Positions 23,140 to 25,497 of a DNA stretch of 25,497 nt are shown here, in pieces. The number at the start of each line of letters is the position of its first letter. Position 1 is the stretch's first letter. The stretch lies in contig CAMTXX010000053.1 of the NCBI GenBank assembly GCA_947085825.1, forward strand, positions 1 to 25,497. Reading direction: 5' to 3'. Source of the stretch: JAOUFP01 sp947085825 (GTDB taxonomy: Bacteria; Nitrospirota; Thermodesulfovibrionia; Thermodesulfovibrionales; UBA6898). Under the pieces are notes generated by a model. It ran no database searches, was not told the DNA's origin, and worked only from the letters and a program-made list of their open reading frames with translations. The position numbers and the translations under genes are program-made.

Positions 23140-23457
23140 ATGGCAATAGTAGACATCATAAGAAGCGCTATGCTTGCAGGATTCGGAGTGCAGGAAAAGG
23201 TCAGGGAATTCATAGACGAACTCGTTAAAAAAGGCGAGCTCAGTGAATCTCAGGGGGCCAAGCTGGTGAAGGAATGGTCTGAAAAAGCGGACAAGAATGC
23301 TGAGGACATATCAAAAAGCCTGAATGAACTTGTTCATAAGGCCCTTGAAAAAATGAGTCTGCCGTCAAAGGATGAAATCGCCAGGCTCAAGGAGCAGGTT
23401 GATGCGCTTTCTGAAAGAATCAAAAAACTCGAAGAAACCGGCAGGCAGAACCCGTAA
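23140..23457 (+). CDS. Phasin-like (poly(hydroxyalkanoate) granule-associated family) protein
   Basis: The 105-residue, largely helical product reads IIRSAMLAGFGVQEKVREFIDELVKKGELSESQGAKLVKEWSEKADKN, then a heptad-rich C-terminal coiled coil (EIARLKEQVDALSERIKKLEE). This is the layout of the short phasin-superfamily proteins (PhaF/PhaI-like). Phasins coat storage granules, but in many bacteria without PHA genes this short form has an unknown, perhaps chaperone-like role. AAAGGAGGAG precedes the start. The UbiB-like gene follows after 9 nt and is surely cotranscribed. The alaS remnant suggests this pair once followed alaS directly. Confidence 0.78.
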   Translation: MAIVDIIRSAMLAGFGVQEKVREFIDELVKKGELSESQGAKLVKEWSEKADKNAEDISKSLNELVHKALEKMSLPSKDEIARLKEQVDALSERIKKLEETGRQNP

Positions 23458-23466
23458 GGCCCTTTC

Positions 23467-25161
23467 ATGCCCTTCAGTTTTCTCAGGTTCAGAAAAAGCG
23501 CCCACAGAATCAGACAGATCACGAATGTCTTTCTCAAGTACGGCTTTGGACAGATTATTGATCAGATATATCTGAGCAGATACATCCCTTTCAAGACAAG
23601 GTTAAAGTCCTTTGGAGCATGGCCTGCACTGAAAGGACCAACTGTTCCTGAAAGACTCAGGATGGCATTTGCTGAATTAGGGCCATCATTTATAAAACTT
23701 GCCCAGCTTCTTTCCTCAAGACCTGATTTAATTACAGTCCAATTTGCCAATGAATTTAAAAAACTTCAGGACGAAGTGCCGCCCTTTCCTGCTTCAGAGG
23801 CCAAGAGAATAATAGAGGAAGAGCTAAAATCGCCTCTTGATCAGATATTCAGCTATTTTGGTGAAGCCCCTATTGCAGCGGCATCCATAGCCCAGGTTCA
23901 CAAAGCCACACTCCTTGATGGTTCCAATGTGGTTGTGAAGGTGCAAAGGCCTGATATTAAAGAACAGATAGAATCAGATATATATATCCTCCAGACTATT
24001 GCACGACTTCTTGATAAACATGTGCCGGAGAGCAGATTTTTTAATCCTCTGGGCATTGTAGAGGAGTTTTCGAGGACAATAAGAAAGGAGATGGATTTTG
24101 TAGAGGAGGCAGGAAACTGCAGCAGGTTCAGAAAAAATTTCCAAGACAGCCCTGATGTGTATATACCTAAAATTTATTTGGAATATGCAACAGAGAGAGC
24201 GCTCGTGATGGAGATGATAGAGGGTGTAAAAATTGATGATATAGCTGTCATAGATTTTATGGAACTTGACAGAAAAAGGCTCGCAAAGATTGGCGTGGGC
24301 GCTTATTTCAAGCAAGTGCTTGAACATGGTTTTTTTCATGCAGATCCTCACCCGGGCAATATCTTTGTTATGGGCACAGAGAAAATTGCCTTTGTGGATT
24401 TTGGAATTGTGGGGAGAGTCTCTGATGAGCTAAAAGAGGCGATGGCAGATACATTTCTTGCCCTTATCAATAAGGATTTTGACAGACTTATAGATCAGTA
24501 TATCGAACTTGGCATAGTTCCTGAACACATAGATATTGATGTCTTTAGAAGGGATTTTAAGGCTGACCTTATAGATTTTTTAGAACCACTTTACGGGTTA
24601 ACATTAAAAGAAATAAATTTTGCCCAGTATCTTGACACAGTTACCCACCTGGCTATCAGGCATAATCTCAGGATACCTTCAGACCTGCTTTTGATTAATA
24701 AGGCCATGCTTATTCTCGAAAACATAGGCAGACAACTTGACCCTGATTTTGACTTTATTGCAGAAGCAGAACCGTATGCCTCTAAGCTGATCAGGAAAAG
24801 GGTAAGTCCTTCGAGATTTTATGATAGGGCAAGAAAAAATATAATGGAGCTAGGCGACTTTGCATTTCTTTTTCCAAGACAGCTTAAGCAGATAATTAAA
24901 AAGACCCTGAAAGACGACATTCAGGTAAAGATGTTTCATGTAAACCTGCCTGATTTCATAAAGGATATGGATAAGTCAAGTAACAGGATTGCCTTTGCCC
25001 TGATTGTGAGCGCCATGCTTATAAGTTCTGCAATAATGCATGCAACAAAGGTTCCTCCAATCGTATTCGGCATTTCTCTCTTTGGCACGTCTGCATTTGC
25101 AATAGCGTTTATCATGGGGATCTGGTTGATTATCTCCATTATCCGGTCCGGAAGGTTGTAA
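23467..25161 (+). CDS. UbiB/ABC1 (AarF) family atypical kinase-like membrane protein
   Basis: The 564-residue product has the full UbiB-family motif set: the N-terminal KxxQ signature (FIKLAQLLSSRPDL, K77), the Ala-rich nucleotide loop AAASIAQVH (137-145), the catalytic-type lysine VVVKVQRP (K158), EMDFVEEAGN (208-217), HADPHPGN (291-298) and the DFG metal site (311-313). The last about 55 residues form two membrane helices. UbiB proteins are ATPases/kinase-like proteins linked to ubiquinone or other isoprenoid-lipid metabolism. In an anaerobe this could concern menaquinone or another lipid, so I leave the gene symbol open. It forms a tight pair with the phasin-like gene. Confidence 0.93.
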   Translation: MPFSFLRFRKSAHRIRQITNVFLKYGFGQIIDQIYLSRYIPFKTRLKSFGAWPALKGPTVPERLRMAFAELGPSFIKLAQLLSSRPDLITVQFANEFKKLQDEVPPFPASEAKRIIEEELKSPLDQIFSYFGEAPIAAASIAQVHKATLLDGSNVVVKVQRPDIKEQIESDIYILQTIARLLDKHVPESRFFNPLGIVEEFSRTIRKEMDFVEEAGNCSRFRKNFQDSPDVYIPKIYLEYATERALVMEMIEGVKIDDIAVIDFMELDRKRLAKIGVGAYFKQVLEHGFFHADPHPGNIFVMGTEKIAFVDFGIVGRVSDELKEAMADTFLALINKDFDRLIDQYIELGIVPEHIDIDVFRRDFKADLIDFLEPLYGLTLKEINFAQYLDTVTHLAIRHNLRIPSDLLLINKAMLILENIGRQLDPDFDFIAEAEPYASKLIRKRVSPSRFYDRARKNIMELGDFAFLFPRQLKQIIKKTLKDDIQVKMFHVNLPDFIKDMDKSSNRIAFALIVSAMLISSAIMHATKVPPIVFGISLFGTSAFAIAFIMGIWLIISIIRSGRL

Positions 25162-25170
25162 TTTGCGTAG

Positions 25171-25358
25171 TTACATCTGATTATATTTACCGCTCAGGGC
25201 ATTGGCCCTTATCTTCAACAGTTCAAAGAACATAATCAGGGGATCACTCATTATTTTAACCCTGGAAAAGGGTGAATTTATCCATCGCACAGGCGCCTCT
25301 TTAATCTTATTCCCTGCTTTTTTAGCAAGATAGAGTACCTCCACATCAAAAGAAAAAC
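25171..25358 (-). pseudogene. 3' fragment of a GT2 family glycosyltransferase, cut by an insertion sequence
   Basis: On the minus strand, from about 25358 down to TAA at 25171, the frame reads FSFDVEVLYLAKKAGNKIKEAPVRWINSPFSRVKIMSDPLIMFFELLKIR. This is the C-terminal end of dolichyl-phosphate-sugar-synthase-like GT2 enzymes, where (F)DVE(I/V)LY and VPVRW are typical. Directly upstream the frame meets a stop and the sequence becomes the left end of an insertion sequence, so the catalytic domain is displaced or lost. The gene converges on the UbiB-like gene, with 9 nt between them. Confidence 0.82.
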
Positions 25359-25497
25359 GGTTCCTCGCTGTTTAGAGTGGGTAAGATTGAAAAGGGTATG
25401 AGTGGAGGGGTTAAAATAGAGCATTATGAGAGATACAGATCTTTTTCAAATAGCGTTGGGGCTGACACCCCCGTGGCAGGTGTCGAGTGCGGAATTC
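25359..25497 (+). mobile_element. Left end of an ISL3-family insertion sequence (continues past window)
   Basis: The sequence changes from GT2 coding to non-coding at about 25359, starting GGTTCCTCGCTGTTTAGAGT, which is the likely terminal inverted repeat. It includes a short leader and the start of a transposase. ISL3 elements start with GG and usually make 8-bp target duplications. The right end and the duplication are outside the window, so the exact boundary is inferred from where the GT2 homology stops. Confidence 0.65.
25426..25497 (+). CDS. ISL3-family transposase, N-terminal part (3' end outside window)
   Basis: From ATG 25426 to the window edge the 24 codons read MRDTDLFQIALGLTPPWQVS followed by SAEF. 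The segment LF.(L/I)ALG(L/I).PPW.V ..(E)F is the conserved N-terminus of ISL3 (IS204/IS1001/IS1096/IS1165) DDE transposases. GGAGGGG lies about 20 nt upstream, rather far for a Shine-Dalgarno. Only the beginning of the zinc-ribbon/HTH N-terminal region is present, so integrity cannot be judged. Confidence 0.75.
   Translation, partial: MRDTDLFQIALGLTPPWQVSSAEF

Noticed and set aside
1..25497. CRISPR array, tRNA or rRNA genes
   Set aside because: No regularly spaced near-identical repeats with unique spacers, no cloverleaf-like T-arm (GGTTCRANNCC) in context and no rRNA-like conserved stretches were seen; the short tandem repeats present are in coding or intergenic DNA with no spacers.

Overview
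The window looks like a chromosomal segment of a Gram-negative, probably anaerobic bacterium. The order recA - pilT - recX - lipoprotein - alaS, the lipoproteins and exported OmpA-type proteins, and the styles of the zinc phospholipase-C-like and BTAD-regulator proteins recall Nitrospirota or Desulfobacterota. That placement is an inference from gene style, not from a search. Almost every gene is on the plus strand. The exceptions are in the last 330 bases, where a minus-strand glycosyltransferase remnant is cut by an insertion sequence. No rRNA, tRNA or CRISPR array is visible.

Region 1 (1-2832): the tail of an unknown gene, then a truncated copy of a zinc phospholipase C / P1 nuclease-like gene, a small exported protein with a carboxypeptidase-regulatory-like fold, and the full-length phospholipase-C-like gene. 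The truncated and full copies share two perfectly identical blocks of 90 and 62 nt at the same 1201-nt offset. An imperfect palindromic interspersed repeat follows.

Region 2 (2931-9370): a conserved housekeeping block. A HEPN/MNT pair (toxin-antitoxin type) runs directly into recA with overlapping stop and start codons. Then come pilT (type IV pilus retraction ATPase), recX (RecA regulator), a BamE/SmpA-like lipoprotein and alaS. Overlaps and short gaps suggest a recA start-up unit and a pilT-recX-lipoprotein-alaS operon.

Region 3 (9370-22990): 13.6 kb of accessory genes. It starts with a 1068-residue regulator (MalT-like ATPase, helical repeats, SARP-type winged helix, BTAD) whose start overlaps the alaS stop. 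Next are a small protein preceded by 11-bp-spaced direct repeats of the kind SARP regulators bind, and a train of exported or membrane proteins: an unknown secreted protein, an OmpA-domain protein, a Yip1-like membrane protein, two small periplasmic proteins, a large HEXXH protein and a two-domain DUF3617-like protein. A D,D-carboxypeptidase and a GT-C/TPR membrane protein end it. Just after this segment, at 22991-23062, lies a 23-codon remnant of a second alaS 3' end. This is the best clue in the window: the whole segment appears to have been inserted between alaS and its former neighbour.

Region 4 (23062-25497): repeat-rich DNA able to form alternative hairpins, a phasin-like protein, a UbiB/ABC1-family kinase-like protein, the 3' fragment of a GT2 glycosyltransferase on the minus strand, and the left end of an ISL3-family insertion sequence that runs off the window.
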